A DNA stretch of 64,000 nt from Tannerella serpentiformis (GCF_003033925.1 NZ_CP028365.1:1860001-1924000); one strand, 5' to 3'; shown: positions 37,397 through 46,509, counted from the stretch's first letter. Made by a program: numbers and translations. The notes: a model not told the origin generated them from the sequence alone.

Positions 37397-37448
37397 CGTA
37401 GTCGTTATTGCTATATGATTAAATGTAGATCCCCCTTTGATGGGCGCG

Positions 37449-37456
37449 CAAAAGTA
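37449..37456 (-). promoter_or_regulatory. Promoter -7 box of the DIP1984-DUF2130 operon
   Basis: TACTTTTG on the minus strand, 52 bases before the ATG. Confidence 0.5.
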
Positions 37457-37544
37457 AGTCGCAGCAGCATTAGCGACACGTCCTCGGTATTGTCGAAACG
37501 AAGACAAAGCCCCTTGCGGGAGTTCCGCAGGACTCGCGGCGTTT

Positions 37545-38110
37545 GCCTTGACGTTTGCAGAAACGCTGCAAGTGCCACGAAAAACTTCTTGGCCTTTGCA
37601 GGAATGCTGCAAGTGCCGCGAAAAACTTTCTGGCGTTTGCAACACCGTTGCAAGTCTCACGAAAAACTTTTCGGCGTTTGCAGGAATGCTGCAAATGCCG
37701 CGAAGAACTTTTTGGCGTTTGCGGGAGCCCCGCAAACGTCTCGGCGAATGTCGGGAGCCTCGCGCAGCCTGCGCAAACGTCTCGGCAAATGCCGGGAACC
37801 TCGCGCAGCCTGCGCAAACGTCTCGGCGAATGTCGGGAGCCTCGCGCAGCCTGCGCAAACGTCTCGGTAAATGCCGTGGAACTTGCGCAGCCTGCGCAAA
37901 CGTCTCGGTAAATGCCGGGAGCCTCGCGCAACCTGCGCAAACGTCTCGGCAAATGCCGGGATACTTGCGCGGCCTGCGCAAACGTCTCGGCGAATGCCGG
38001 GAACCCCGCAAGTGCCTCGAAAAACTTTTTGGTGTTTGCGGGAGTCCCGCAAGCATTTCCAAAAACGTTTTGGCCATCGCGTGGCTTCCGTAGAAACTCT
38101 CTGCTGGCTG
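37545..38110. repeat. 41-bp tandem palindromic array 7 with two core types
   Basis: About twelve units of 41 bases. The first five (TTTGC boxes at 37555, 37596, 37637, 37678, 37719) have the core TTTGCAG-5-CTGCAAA or variants with a GAAAAACTTTTTGGC-type filler. The next six or seven have the core GCGCA-3-TGCGC with filler AACGTCTCGGC(G/A)AATG. The period does not change at the switch. The right end returns to the first type and then reads into GCAAGCATTTCCAAAAACG and GTGGCTTCCGTAGAAACTC, a flank also found after array 8. Lies between divergent genes. Confidence 0.92.
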
Positions 38111-38289
38111 TCGAACTCACGTTATAGATAGGCTTGTAAGGCAAGAATATCCAACCGGCGGAAAAGGTTTGTCTCGGTTGATTATGCTGTCTGTAGGGCC
38201 TATGGAGAACTTCTCCACATGTGCTTTCGGTACGGTATTCCTTGGTCTGACGCCCATTGCCAGCCCTGTAGGCCGTATGGAATTGTTTC

Positions 38290-38297
38290 TACTTTTG
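38290..38297 (+). promoter_or_regulatory. Promoter -7 box of the FKBP operon
   Basis: TACTTTTG lies 35 bases before the first FKBP start. Confidence 0.55.
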
Positions 38298-38332
38298 CGG
38301 CCTGATTTACAAAACAGAAAGACAGTTCGATA

Positions 38333-38917
38333 ATGGATAAGATAAGCTATGCCCTCGGGCTGAGCATCGGGAACAATTTCCGAGCATCGGGTATCAAAGG
38401 GCTGGAAATCGATGATTTCATCAAGGGCATAAACGACGTATTTAATGAGGCTAAGCCTGCCATCGCTTTCGACGAGGCGCAACGCTTGCTTCAAGCGTAT
38501 TTCAAGGACCTTCAGGCCGAGAAGTTTGAGATGAATAAGCAGGTCGGTGAAGAGTTTCTACGAATTAATAAGGAGAAGCGGGGCGTGGTGACGCTCCCCA
38601 GCGGCCTCCAGTACGAAGTGCTCAAGACTGGCGACGGGCAGAAGCCTGGGCCGAACGACAAGGTGCGCTGCCATTACCACGGCACACTCATCGATGGACG
38701 CGTCTTCGATAGCTCCATAGAGCGTGGTCAGCCGGCTGTGTTCGGCGTTTCGCAGGTGATCCGCGGATGGACCGAGGCGTTGCAATTGATGAACGTCGGA
38801 TCCAAATGGCGCCTCTTTATTCCCTCCGACATGGCTTACGGCGCACACGGTGCAGGCGAGGCTATCGAGCCGAATATGACGCTCATCTTCGACGTCGAAC
38901 TGCTCGGCATCGAATGA
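38333..38917 (+). CDS. FKBP-type peptidyl-prolyl isomerase, cytoplasmic
   Basis: This 194-residue protein has no signal peptide. The N-terminal FkpA/Mip-type dimerisation helices (about 1-80, KISYALGLSIGNNF) precede an FKBP domain (about 85-194) with VRCHYHGTLIDGRVFDSS, QVIRGWTEALQLM and IPSDMAYG. It catalyses proline isomerisation in protein folding. It is the first of three tandem FKBP genes, 60 bases before the second, and the only one of the three that lacks an export signal. Confidence 0.92.
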   Translation: MDKISYALGLSIGNNFRASGIKGLEIDDFIKGINDVFNEAKPAIAFDEAQRLLQAYFKDLQAEKFEMNKQVGEEFLRINKEKRGVVTLPSGLQYEVLKTGDGQKPGPNDKVRCHYHGTLIDGRVFDSSIERGQPAVFGVSQVIRGWTEALQLMNVGSKWRLFIPSDMAYGAHGAGEAIEPNMTLIFDVELLGIE

Positions 38918-38977
38918 ATGAGAGACGACGAAGAGAATAACAATAGAATAGTAACTACATAACAACCAAACAGGAAG

Positions 38978-39688
38978 ATGAAAAAGATTAATGTATGGAT
39001 GATGGCGGCCGCAGCGGCTGCCTGTGTAACGATGAACTCGTGTAATCAAGGCGGCGTTTCAGCAGATGCCACGCTGGGTTCACAGAACGACAGCTTGAGC
39101 TACGCCGTCGGTGTGAACGTTGGAAATAACATCAAGGCTAGTCTGGCTACCTTCCCCGGCGACGACTCGCTGAAGATGGATCTCGTGATCAAGGGTATTC
39201 TGGCTGTGCTGAAGGATACTTCGGCCCTGAAGATGACTTCCGACAATGCCAATGCCTATCTCAATGCTTATGTGATGAAGGTTCAGCAGTCGCAGGCTGA
39301 GGCCGAGCTGAAGGTGGGACAGGACTTCTTGGCCGCTAACCGCTCTAAGGAAGGCGTCATAACGACCGCCAGCGGACTCCAGTATAAGGTCATCACCGAG
39401 GGTACGGGTGCTAAGCCGACGGCGAAGGATAAGGTGCGCTGCCACTACACCGGTAGATTGCTCGACGGAACCGTCTTCGATAGCTCGGTACAGCGTGGAC
39501 AGCCTGCTGAGTTTGAAGTGGGTCAGGTGATCCCGGGATGGCAGGAAGTGCTGCAGCTGATGCCCGTAGGATCGAAGTTCCAAGTATGGATCCCCTCCAA
39601 TCTGGCTTATGGTACGCAGGGCGCAGGGCCGATCAAGCCTAACTCTACGCTCGAATTCGAAATCGAACTGCTTGAGATCGTGAAGTAA
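38978..39688 (+). CDS. FKBP-type peptidyl-prolyl isomerase, lipoprotein
   Basis: This 236-residue protein has a lipoprotein signal ending TMNSC at residue 22, so it should act in the envelope. Helical dimerisation segments ([16 protein letters not shown]) are followed by an FKBP domain with [34 protein letters not shown] and WIPSNLAYG. It is a close paralogue of its two neighbours. Its stop overlaps the next ATG by one base (TAATG), so the second and third genes are translationally coupled. Confidence 0.93.
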   Translation: MKKINVWMMAAAAAACVTMNSCNQGGVSADATLGSQNDSLSYAVGVNVGNNIKASLATFPGDDSLKMDLVIKGILAVLKDTSALKMTSDNANAYLNAYVMKVQQSQAEAELKVGQDFLAANRSKEGVITTASGLQYKVITEGTGAKPTAKDKVRCHYTGRLLDGTVFDSSVQRGQPAEFEVGQVIPGWQEVLQLMPVGSKFQVWIPSNLAYGTQGAGPIKPNSTLEFEIELLEIVK

Positions 39689-40587
39689 TGAAGCAGTTCC
39701 ACAAGTTGACAACCCTCGCACTCGTCTGCGCAGCCATGCTGCTCGGCGGTGCGATGGCCAATGCGGCTGTTAAGCCGACACGTAAGGCATCCGGCCCCGC
39801 ACTCAAGTCGCCGCTTGATACGGTCAGCTATGCGCTGGGTGTGAACATCGGCAGCAGCCTCCGCGAGAATCTCAAGACCTTCCCCAACGGCCCAGTCAAC
39901 ATCAATGTCTTGGCCGAGATCTTCGTCCGTACGCTCAAGGGCGATACCGCTGGACTGCTGATGAACAACGCAGCCTCCGAGACGTGCATCCAGAACTATG
40001 TGATGGAAGCGCAGCAGAAGGAAGGCGACGCTCGCAAGGCCGAAGGCGAGAAATTTCTTGCCGCCAACAAGAAGAAGGAAGGCGTAGTGACGACTGAGAG
40101 CGGTCTGCAATACAAGGTGCTCAAGCCCGGTGAGGGTGATGAGAAGCCGACGGACGCTGACCGTGTCAAGGTGCATTACACCGGCCGACTGCTCGACGGT
40201 AAGGTGTTCGATAGCTCAGTGGAGCGTGGCGAACCGGCCGAGTTCGGCGTGACGCAGGTCATCCGCGGATGGCAGGAGGCGCTCAAGTTGATGTGCAAGG
40301 GCGAGAAGCTCCAAGTGTGGATCCCCTCCGACCTGGCTTACGGTACGGGTGGCGCTGGCGACATGATCAAGTCGAACGCTACGCTCGAGTTTGAGATCGA
40401 GCTGCTGGACATCATCAAGCCTGAACCCAAGGTGGAGAAGGCGGCTGAAGAGGCTGTGGAATCCGCCGAGAAGGTCGTAAACAAAGCCGTAGAGAAGGTG
40501 GACAAAGCCGCTAAGAAGGCCGCCAAGGAAGCTGAGAAGGCTGCTAAGAAAGCCGAGAAAGCTGTCAAGAAGACGGAGAAGAAGTAA
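39688..40587 (+). CDS. FKBP-type peptidyl-prolyl isomerase with Lys/Ala tail
   Basis: This 299-residue protein has a cleavable signal (LLGGAMANA before AV), the helical N-terminal domain ([15 protein letters not shown]) and an FKBP domain with [18 protein letters not shown] and WIPSDLAYG. Its last 70 residues are an unusual low-complexity amphipathic tail of Lys, Ala and Glu ([18 protein letters not shown]), like histone H1 tails. The tail may bind polyanions or the cell wall; that is inference. It ends the FKBP operon. Confidence 0.92.
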   Translation: MKQFHKLTTLALVCAAMLLGGAMANAAVKPTRKASGPALKSPLDTVSYALGVNIGSSLRENLKTFPNGPVNINVLAEIFVRTLKGDTAGLLMNNAASETCIQNYVMEAQQKEGDARKAEGEKFLAANKKKEGVVTTESGLQYKVLKPGEGDEKPTDADRVKVHYTGRLLDGKVFDSSVERGEPAEFGVTQVIRGWQEALKLMCKGEKLQVWIPSDLAYGTGGAGDMIKSNATLEFEIELLDIIKPEPKVEKAAEEAVESAEKVVNKAVEKVDKAAKKAAKEAEKAAKKAEKAVKKTEKK

Positions 40588-40650
40588 GACGAGCCAAATC
40601 CCCCTCCGCCCACAAGAGCAACCTCTGTGAGGCGAGACAACGAAACGATA

Positions 40651-40708
40651 GCGGTGTATCGGTGGGCCATGTCCAGAGAGTTGGACACCCCCGATGCACC
40701 GCTTCTTT
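40651..40708 (+). terminator. Terminator of the FKBP operon
   Basis: GCGGTGTATCGGTGGG pairs with CCCCCGATGCACCGC across a 22-base loop, which itself has TGTCCA/TGGACA, then TTCTTT. Confidence 0.75.
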
Positions 40709-40828
40709 ATATCGTATAATATCCACCCCTCCTCCGCCGTTTAATCCCCGGTTGAATCAGGGCAGAGCGGACCCTTCACCACTTCTAACTACTCGCTCTC
40801 ACCACCACTTAATCCCCCCCTACTTCTT

Positions 40829-42373
40829 ATGAAAAGAAACAAGATCCTCTGGGCTGACGACGAGATCGACCTCCTCAAGCCGCACATCCTCTTCCTCGAA
40901 GAGAAAGGCTACGACGTGACGCCCGTCATCAGCGGACAAGATGCTATCGACAGCTGTAGCGAACAGACTTTTGACCTCATCTTCCTCGATGAGAATATGC
41001 CCGGACTCACCGGACTCGAAACTTTGGTCTCCATCAAGGAGATCGACCCCGCCGTGCCCGTCATCATGGTCACCAAGAGCGAGGAGGAGAGCATCATGAA
41101 CCAGGCTATCGGTAACCGGATTGCCGACTACCTTATCAAGCCTGTCAACCCCAACCAGCTGCTCCTCTCCATCAAAAAGAACCTCCACAAGAACGACATC
41201 ATCACCACCGCCACCTCCGAGAGCTATCAGCAGGAGTTTGGTCGCATCGGCATGCAGATCAACGACTCCTTCACCGCCGACGACTGGGCGGAGGTCTACA
41301 AGAAACTCGTCTATTGGGAGATCGAACTCGAGGAGAACCAAGCCCCCATGCAGGAAATGCTCATCATGCAGAAGCGGGAGGCTAACAGTGCCTTCGGCAA
41401 GTTCATCCGCAAGAATTACATGGGCTGGATGGCCGATCCTGCCAGTCGACCGCTGATGAGTCCCGACCTTTTCAAGACGAAGGTCTTCCCCCTGCTCGAC
41501 GCTGGCGAGAAGGTCTTCTTCATCCTCATCGACAACTTCCGTTTCGACCAGTGGCGCGTCGTGCGGTCGTTGCTTTCGGACCGCTTCACGGTGGACGAAG
41601 AGATGTACTACAGCATCCTCCCCACCGCCACCCAGTATGCCCGCAACGCCATCTTCTCCGGACTCATGCCGGCACAGATCGCCCAGATGTTTCCCGATCT
41701 CTGGGTCGACGAGGAGAGCGAGGAGGGCAAGAACACGAACGAGGAGCCGCTGATCCAAACCCAGATCGACCGCTTCCGCAAACGCTACGACTTCTCTTAC
41801 CACAAGGTCTACGAATCGCAGTACGGCGAGCGTATCCTGAACGGCCTCAACGACCTGCTGCGCAACCAGCTCAACGTTGTTGTCATCAACTTTATCGACA
41901 TGCTCTCGCATGCCCGTACCGAGAGTAAGATGATCCGTGAGCTGGCCCAGAGTGCGGCCGCTTACCGCAGCTTGACGCGCTCTTGGTTTCAACATTCCGT
42001 CATGCTCGAGCTGCTCAACCGACTGGCCGATGAGGGCTGCCGTGTGATCCTCACCACCGATCATGGCACCATCCAGGTCGACGACCCGATCAAGATCACC
42101 GGCGATCGCAACACCAACACCAACCTCCGCTACAAGACCGGCCGACACATGACCTGCGACTCCAAGTACATCTTCGAGATCAACGACCCCGCCCGGGCTG
42201 GACTGCCCTCGCCGCACCTGAGCACGCGCTACGTCTTCGCCACCAACGCCTACTTCTTCGCTTACCCCAACAATTACAACTACTACGTCCCCTACTATCG
42301 AGGCACCTTCCAGCATGGCGGTATCTCGATGGAGGAGATGATGGTGCCCTTCATCACCCTGCAACCCAAATGA
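40829..42373 (+). CDS. porX: PorX-type response regulator with PglZ domain
   Basis: This 514-residue protein joins an N-terminal receiver domain (about 4-120: ILWADDEIDLL, phospho-acceptor in LIFLDENMPG, VMVTKS, YLIKPV) to a C-terminal PglZ/alkaline-phosphatase-like domain (ILIDNFRFDQW, VVINFIDMLSHAR, ILTTDHGTIQVDDP). This fusion is PorX, which with the histidine kinase PorY controls type IX secretion genes in Porphyromonas and relatives. Phosphorylation dimerises PorX. porY is not in the window. The ATG overlaps no upstream gene; the stop overlaps tsaE by four bases. In this window PorX would govern the machinery that exports the S-layer-like proteins. Confidence 0.95.
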   Translation: MKRNKILWADDEIDLLKPHILFLEEKGYDVTPVISGQDAIDSCSEQTFDLIFLDENMPGLTGLETLVSIKEIDPAVPVIMVTKSEEESIMNQAIGNRIADYLIKPVNPNQLLLSIKKNLHKNDIITTATSESYQQEFGRIGMQINDSFTADDWAEVYKKLVYWEIELEENQAPMQEMLIMQKREANSAFGKFIRKNYMGWMADPASRPLMSPDLFKTKVFPLLDAGEKVFFILIDNFRFDQWRVVRSLLSDRFTVDEEMYYSILPTATQYARNAIFSGLMPAQIAQMFPDLWVDEESEEGKNTNEEPLIQTQIDRFRKRYDFSYHKVYESQYGERILNGLNDLLRNQLNVVVINFIDMLSHARTESKMIRELAQSAAAYRSLTRSWFQHSVMLELLNRLADEGCRVILTTDHGTIQVDDPIKITGDRNTNTNLRYKTGRHMTCDSKYIFEINDPARAGLPSPHLSTRYVFATNAYFFAYPNNYNYYVPYYRGTFQHGGISMEEMMVPFITLQPK

Positions 42374-42795
42374 GCACGATCCACATCCCCTCGCTGGCCT
42401 ACCTCCACGACGCGGCCCAGGAGTTCCTCCGCACCGTCGGCCCCGCGCCCCGTGTCGTAGCCTTCTACGGCGAGATGGGCGCCGGCAAGACCACCTTCAT
42501 CAAGGCCCTCTGCGAAGCCCTCGGTGTCCGCGACGCCATCAACAGCCCCACTTTCGCCATCGTCAACGAGTATGTCGGCCGCGACGCCGATCACCTCATC
42601 TACCACTTCGACTTCTACCGCATCCGCACCCTCGCTGAAGCCCTCGACATTGGCACCGAAGACTATTTCGAGCGCCCCTCGTGGAGCTTTATCGAGTGGC
42701 CCGAGCGCATCGAGTCGCTCCTCCCGCCCCAAGCCGTCCGCGTCCACATCACCGAGCAAGCCGACGGCGCCCGCGAGCTAACGATCAGTGATTAA
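42370..42795 (+). CDS. tsaE: tRNA t6A biosynthesis ATPase TsaE
   Basis: This 141-residue protein has a P-loop GEMGAGKTTFIKAL near residue 34 and the family motifs SPTFAIVNEY and HFDFYRI. TsaE is needed with TsaB and TsaD to make N6-threonylcarbamoyladenosine on tRNAs that read ANN codons. Its ATG overlaps the porX stop (ATGA), so the two are coupled, an arrangement seen in other Bacteroidetes. Confidence 0.95.
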   Translation: MSTIHIPSLAYLHDAAQEFLRTVGPAPRVVAFYGEMGAGKTTFIKALCEALGVRDAINSPTFAIVNEYVGRDADHLIYHFDFYRIRTLAEALDIGTEDYFERPSWSFIEWPERIESLLPPQAVRVHITEQADGARELTISD

Positions 42796-42798
42796 AAG

Positions 42799-42993
42799 CC
42801 CTCTGCCGAGGGCAGGGAAGTTTGGCTGGGTACATCGAGAATCGCCGAAAGTCCCCAAAATGGCCGGCCCCCATCGGGTACCCCGCCAAATTTGGCAGGC
42901 GTCCCTGACGCCTTGATCTTCTTTTGCTTCTTTTCTTGCATCAAGGCAAGAAAAAGCCCTCTGCCGAGGGCAGGGAAGTTTGGCCGGGTACAT
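42799..42993. repeat. Composite of dispersed repeats: B-A-B
   Basis: Two family B segments (42799-42836 and 42956-42993; GCCCTCTGCCGAGGGCAGGG followed by AAGTTTGG and GGGTACATCGAGAAT) flank a family A copy on the minus strand (42885-42955). The A copy has the TTTTCTTGC-ATCAAG-GCAAGAAAA hairpin and GGCGTC-AGGG-ACGCC stem. Confidence 0.8.
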
Positions 42994-43199
42994 CGAGAAT
43001 AGCTGAAGGGCTCCAATTGGGCCGACGCCTCTCTCCGTCATGATGCGCGGACGAGGCGTCGGCCTTTCTTGGACAGAAAAACCTTCGGGCACGTTGGATA
43101 TTCTTGTCTGACAACGGCGCCCATTCTATACGCAACGCGAGTTCGACGAAAGAATGAGGTTTGTTGCCCCTGGAGCATGTCTTTGATAGAGCGCTCTAA

Positions 43200-43545
43200 C
43201 GGCCAAAGTGTTTTTGGAAACGTTTGCAGCAACGCTGCAAGAGCCCCGAAAAACTTTTTGGCGTTTGCAGGAATGCTGCAAATGCCCCGAAAAACTTTTT
43301 GGCGTTTGCAGGAATGCTGCAAATGCCCCGAAAAACTTTTTGGTGTTTGCAGGAATGCTGCAAGTGCCTCGAAGAATTTTTTGGTGTTTGCAGGAATGCT
43401 GCAAATGCCTCGAAGAATTTTTTGGTGTTTGCAGGAACGCTGCAAATGCCAAAATGGAGGAAACGGCCCTTGCAGAACTTCTGCAAGCATTTCCAGAAAC
43501 GTTTTGGCCCTCGCGTGGCTTCCGTAGAGACTCTCTGCTGGCTGT
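43200..43545. repeat. 41-bp tandem palindromic array 8 with inverted flanks
   Basis: Six units step by exactly 41 bases (TTTGCAG at 43223, 43264, 43305, 43346, 43387 and 43428). The core is TTTGCAG-5-CTGCAAA, the same family as the first part of array 7. The array is bounded by inverted flanks: 43200-43228 (GGCCAAAGTGTTTTTGGAAA then CGTTTGCAG) and its reverse complement with few changes at 43480-43509. The right flank through 43545 nearly repeats the flank of array 7. Confidence 0.92.
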
Positions 43546-43632
43546 ATGCTTAGAAAAGGAGAGCCAGAGTGCACCTATTCGAGGCATGCGAATGGGGGAG
43601 CGTTGGCGGAGATGCGTTTTACTGCTAAACCA

Positions 43633-43640
43633 TACTTTTG
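43633..43640 (+). promoter_or_regulatory. Promoter -7 box of the patatin gene
   Basis: TACTTTTG lies 38 bases before the ATG. Confidence 0.55.
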
Positions 43641-43678
43641 TCCGACTGTTATAGCAATTGGTTATTTGAGCATTACGT

Positions 43679-44581
43679 ATGAATTTCCCCTTATTGAAAT
43701 GGATCGAGCCGAGGAAGCCCTACCGACTCGGACTGGCCCTGAGCGGCGGTGGAGCCAAAGGATTGGCCTATGTGGGCGTCTTTAAGTTTTTGGAGGAGCG
43801 CGGTATTCGTCCCGACGTCATTGTGGGCACCAGCGCCGGCGCCATAGCGGCTGTGCTGTGGGCCGACGGACACACCTCGGACGAGATCCGCGAAATGTTC
43901 GCCGGGCGTGAGTTCTCCGAGTTTGCTCGGGTGCAAGTGCCCACCACGGGCCTGTTCGACAGCCGTGGCGTGAGTGAGTTTCTGAAGCGTAACCTCCGCG
44001 CCAAGACCTTCGAGGAGCTTCGTATCCCCACCATCGTCATGGCCACCGATCTCGACAACGGCTGCGGCCATCGGTTCAGCTCTGGCCCCATCGTGGAGGC
44101 CGTGCGCGCCTCGTGCAGCATACCGATCATCTTCAGCCCCGTCGTTATCGACGGCGTGCACTATGTCGACGGCGGACTCTTCCACAACTTCCCCGTCTCC
44201 ATCATCCGTGACAGTTGCGAGATGGTCATCGGCGTCAACGTCAACCCCTACACCGCCCGCAAGTACAGCAAGAACATCTACAGCATCGGCGAGCGCTCGT
44301 TCCACTATATGTTCCGCGCCAACACCGTCGAGGATCGGCGCCTCTGCGACCTGTTGATCGAGACCGAGGAGTTCGGCCATTACAAGCTCTTCGACCTGAA
44401 GAATATCGACCACATCGCCCGCGTGGGCTATGTCACCGCTGTCCGCGCCTACAACCGCCTGGCCCGGACGGCCGATAAGAACAATAAGCTCCTGCGCGCC
44501 TATCCGCCGCCCAAACGTACCGCGCCCAAGTCGGCTGCCCCCACCAAGCAGGTAGCTAGCGAAGTCGGCCGCCCTCGGTAG
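43679..44581 (+). CDS. Patatin-like phospholipase
   Basis: This 300-residue lipid acyl hydrolase has the oxyanion loop GGGAKGLAYVGV near residue 24, the nucleophile elbow GTSAG near 50 and the catalytic aspartate in VDGGLFHNFP near 160, in correct order. There is no signal peptide, so it is probably cytoplasmic or membrane-associated. The C-terminal 30 residues are basic and Pro/Ala-rich. It stands alone between repeats and the amylase gene. Confidence 0.93.
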   Translation: MNFPLLKWIEPRKPYRLGLALSGGGAKGLAYVGVFKFLEERGIRPDVIVGTSAGAIAAVLWADGHTSDEIREMFAGREFSEFARVQVPTTGLFDSRGVSEFLKRNLRAKTFEELRIPTIVMATDLDNGCGHRFSSGPIVEAVRASCSIPIIFSPVVIDGVHYVDGGLFHNFPVSIIRDSCEMVIGVNVNPYTARKYSKNIYSIGERSFHYMFRANTVEDRRLCDLLIETEEFGHYKLFDLKNIDHIARVGYVTAVRAYNRLARTADKNNKLLRAYPPPKRTAPKSAAPTKQVASEVGRPR

Positions 44582-44582
44582 A

Positions 44583-44621
44583 GGCCTTGATCTCCTTTTG
44601 CTTCTTGCATAAAAGAAGCAC
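44583..44621 (-). repeat. Dispersed hairpin repeat, family A, short copy
   Basis: GCCTTGATCTCCTTTTGCTT then a stem TGCTTCTT-6-AAGAAGCA. It follows the patatin stop directly and could act as a weak terminator. Confidence 0.6.
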
Positions 44622-44652
44622 TCCGTCTCCCCCCCTACATCCGTCACTCACT

Positions 44653-46359
44653 ATGAATAAGAACAGCAAGAAACCCATCATCTATCAAGTCCTCCCGCGG
44701 ATCTTTGGCAACATGCAGTGCCCCGCGAAGGAGTATGGCAACATTGAAGAGAACGGCTGCGGCAAGATGGCCGACTTCACCCCCGAGGCGCTCGATGCCA
44801 TTCGCCAATTGGGCGCGACGCACGTCTGGTACACCGGCATCTTAGAGCACGCCACCCGCACGGACTACTCCGCCTATGGCATCCCCAAGGATCACAACGC
44901 CGTGGTTAAGGGCAAGGCCGGATCGCCCTACGCGGTGAAGGATTACTACGACGTGGCGCCCGATCTGGCCGTGAGCGTGCCCGACCGCATGGCCGAGTTT
45001 GAGGCCCTCGTGGAGCGGACGCATGAGGCTGGGCTGAAGGTCCTCATCGATTTCGTGCCCAACCACGTGGCCCGTCAATACCACTCCGACGCCAAGGATC
45101 CCCTCGAGCCCGACCTTGGTCAGAACGACGACACCAGCCGCGCCTTCGCCCGCGACAACAACTTCTACTACCTGCCCGGACAGGCCCTCGCGTTCCACTT
45201 CGGCGCCAAACAGGAGGACTTTGAGTACAGCGAATTTCCCGCCAAGGTCACCGGCAACGACTGCTTCAGCGCCACGCCCGGCCGCAACGACTGGTATGAG
45301 ACGGTGAAGCTCAACTATGGCGTCGACCTGCAAGGCGGTGGCACGAAGTATTTCTATCCCGTGCCCGACACGTGGCATAAGATGCTGGCCATCCTCCGCT
45401 TCTGGATCGCCCGCGGCGTGGACGGCTTCCGTTGCGACATGGCTGAGATGGTGCCCGTCGAGTTCTGGCAGTGGGTCATCCCGCGGGTCAAGAGTTGGAA
45501 GCAGGTCATCTTCATCGCCGAGGTCTACCAGTCCGCGCTCTATCGTGACTATATCCGCACCGGCGGCTTCGATTATCTCTACGACAAGGTGGGGCTCTAC
45601 GACACACTCCGCAGCGTCGTCTGCGGCCATGCCCCAGCCTCACGCATCACGGAATGCTGGCAGGCCGTCGACGACATCCGCCCGCACATGCTCTCTTTCC
45701 TCGAGAACCACGACGAGCAGCGCATCGCTTCCGACTTCTTCGCCGGCCGCGCCGAGGCGGGTATCCCCGCGATGATCGTCGCCGCTACCATCGGCACGGG
45801 CCCGGTGATGGTCTACTTCGGCCAAGAGCTCGGCGAGCGTGGCATGGACGAGGAGGGCTTTAGCGGACGCGACGGTCGCACGTCCATCTTCGACTATTGG
45901 AGCCTCGACACCCTGCGCCGACGTTGTCACGGCGGACGCTACGACGAGGCCCTCCTGACCGACGCCGAGCGTAGCCTGCTGCACCAATACACGGCCATCC
46001 TGCGCCTCTCGCGTGAGGAGAAGGCCCTGGCCGAGGGCACGTTCTTCGATCTGATGTACGTCAATCCTGCCTCCGACAGCTTCGACCCCGCCCGCCAGTA
46101 CGCTTATCTACGCAAGGCCGACGAGGTGGTGGTGCTCGTGGCCGTGAACTTTGCCGATACTCCGCGGCGTGTCCGGATACGCATCCCCGAGGACGCCTTC
46201 CGCGCCATGTCCATCCCCGACAATGCCCCCGCCCGCCTGACCGACCTCCTCACGGGCACGGTTGCCATCGGCACCCTGACCCACGCCTGTGCCTATGAGG
46301 TGGAGCTGCCGCCGTGCTCCGGTCGGCTGCTGAAGTTCGATTACTCCGGCCTGTCGTGA
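44653..46359 (+). CDS. GH13 alpha-amylase family protein
   Basis: This 568-residue protein starts at ATG 44653 (MNKNSKKPIIYQVLPRIFGN). GH13 conserved regions are visible: DFVPNH, the nucleophile in GFRCDMAE, the acid/base in IFIAEVYQ and ENHDEQR. A C-terminal beta domain follows (VLVAVNFADTPRRVRI). There is no signal peptide, so it should act on cytoplasmic alpha-glucans such as glycogen or maltodextrin. The subfamily is not determined. The frame is open 22 codons upstream but includes the family A repeat. Confidence 0.92.
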   Translation: MNKNSKKPIIYQVLPRIFGNMQCPAKEYGNIEENGCGKMADFTPEALDAIRQLGATHVWYTGILEHATRTDYSAYGIPKDHNAVVKGKAGSPYAVKDYYDVAPDLAVSVPDRMAEFEALVERTHEAGLKVLIDFVPNHVARQYHSDAKDPLEPDLGQNDDTSRAFARDNNFYYLPGQALAFHFGAKQEDFEYSEFPAKVTGNDCFSATPGRNDWYETVKLNYGVDLQGGGTKYFYPVPDTWHKMLAILRFWIARGVDGFRCDMAEMVPVEFWQWVIPRVKSWKQVIFIAEVYQSALYRDYIRTGGFDYLYDKVGLYDTLRSVVCGHAPASRITECWQAVDDIRPHMLSFLENHDEQRIASDFFAGRAEAGIPAMIVAATIGTGPVMVYFGQELGERGMDEEGFSGRDGRTSIFDYWSLDTLRRRCHGGRYDEALLTDAERSLLHQYTAILRLSREEKALAEGTFFDLMYVNPASDSFDPARQYAYLRKADEVVVLVAVNFADTPRRVRIRIPEDAFRAMSIPDNAPARLTDLLTGTVAIGTLTHACAYEVELPPCSGRLLKFDYSGLS

Positions 46360-46401
46360 CCCCGTTCATAGGGAGCTTTTAGATTTTAGCTCGTCGCGCC
46401 C

Positions 46402-46409
46402 TACTTTTG
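46402..46409 (+). promoter_or_regulatory. Promoter -7 box of prs
   Basis: TACTTTTG lies about 100 bases before the chosen prs start; a T-rich segment (GATTTTAG) lies about 17 bases upstream. Confidence 0.55.
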
Positions 46410-46509
46410 GCGCCATATTTTTAACTGATACAGCGGGGGAGACAGTCCGCCATCGCAACCGGTGAAGGACGCCCCTCCGCGCTCAAACTACTTACAACCC
46501 ACTAAACGG

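Noticed and set aside
37397-38077. 383-residue protein through array 7
   Set aside because: Only the last 156 residues match a protein family; the rest is the 41-bp repeat translated.
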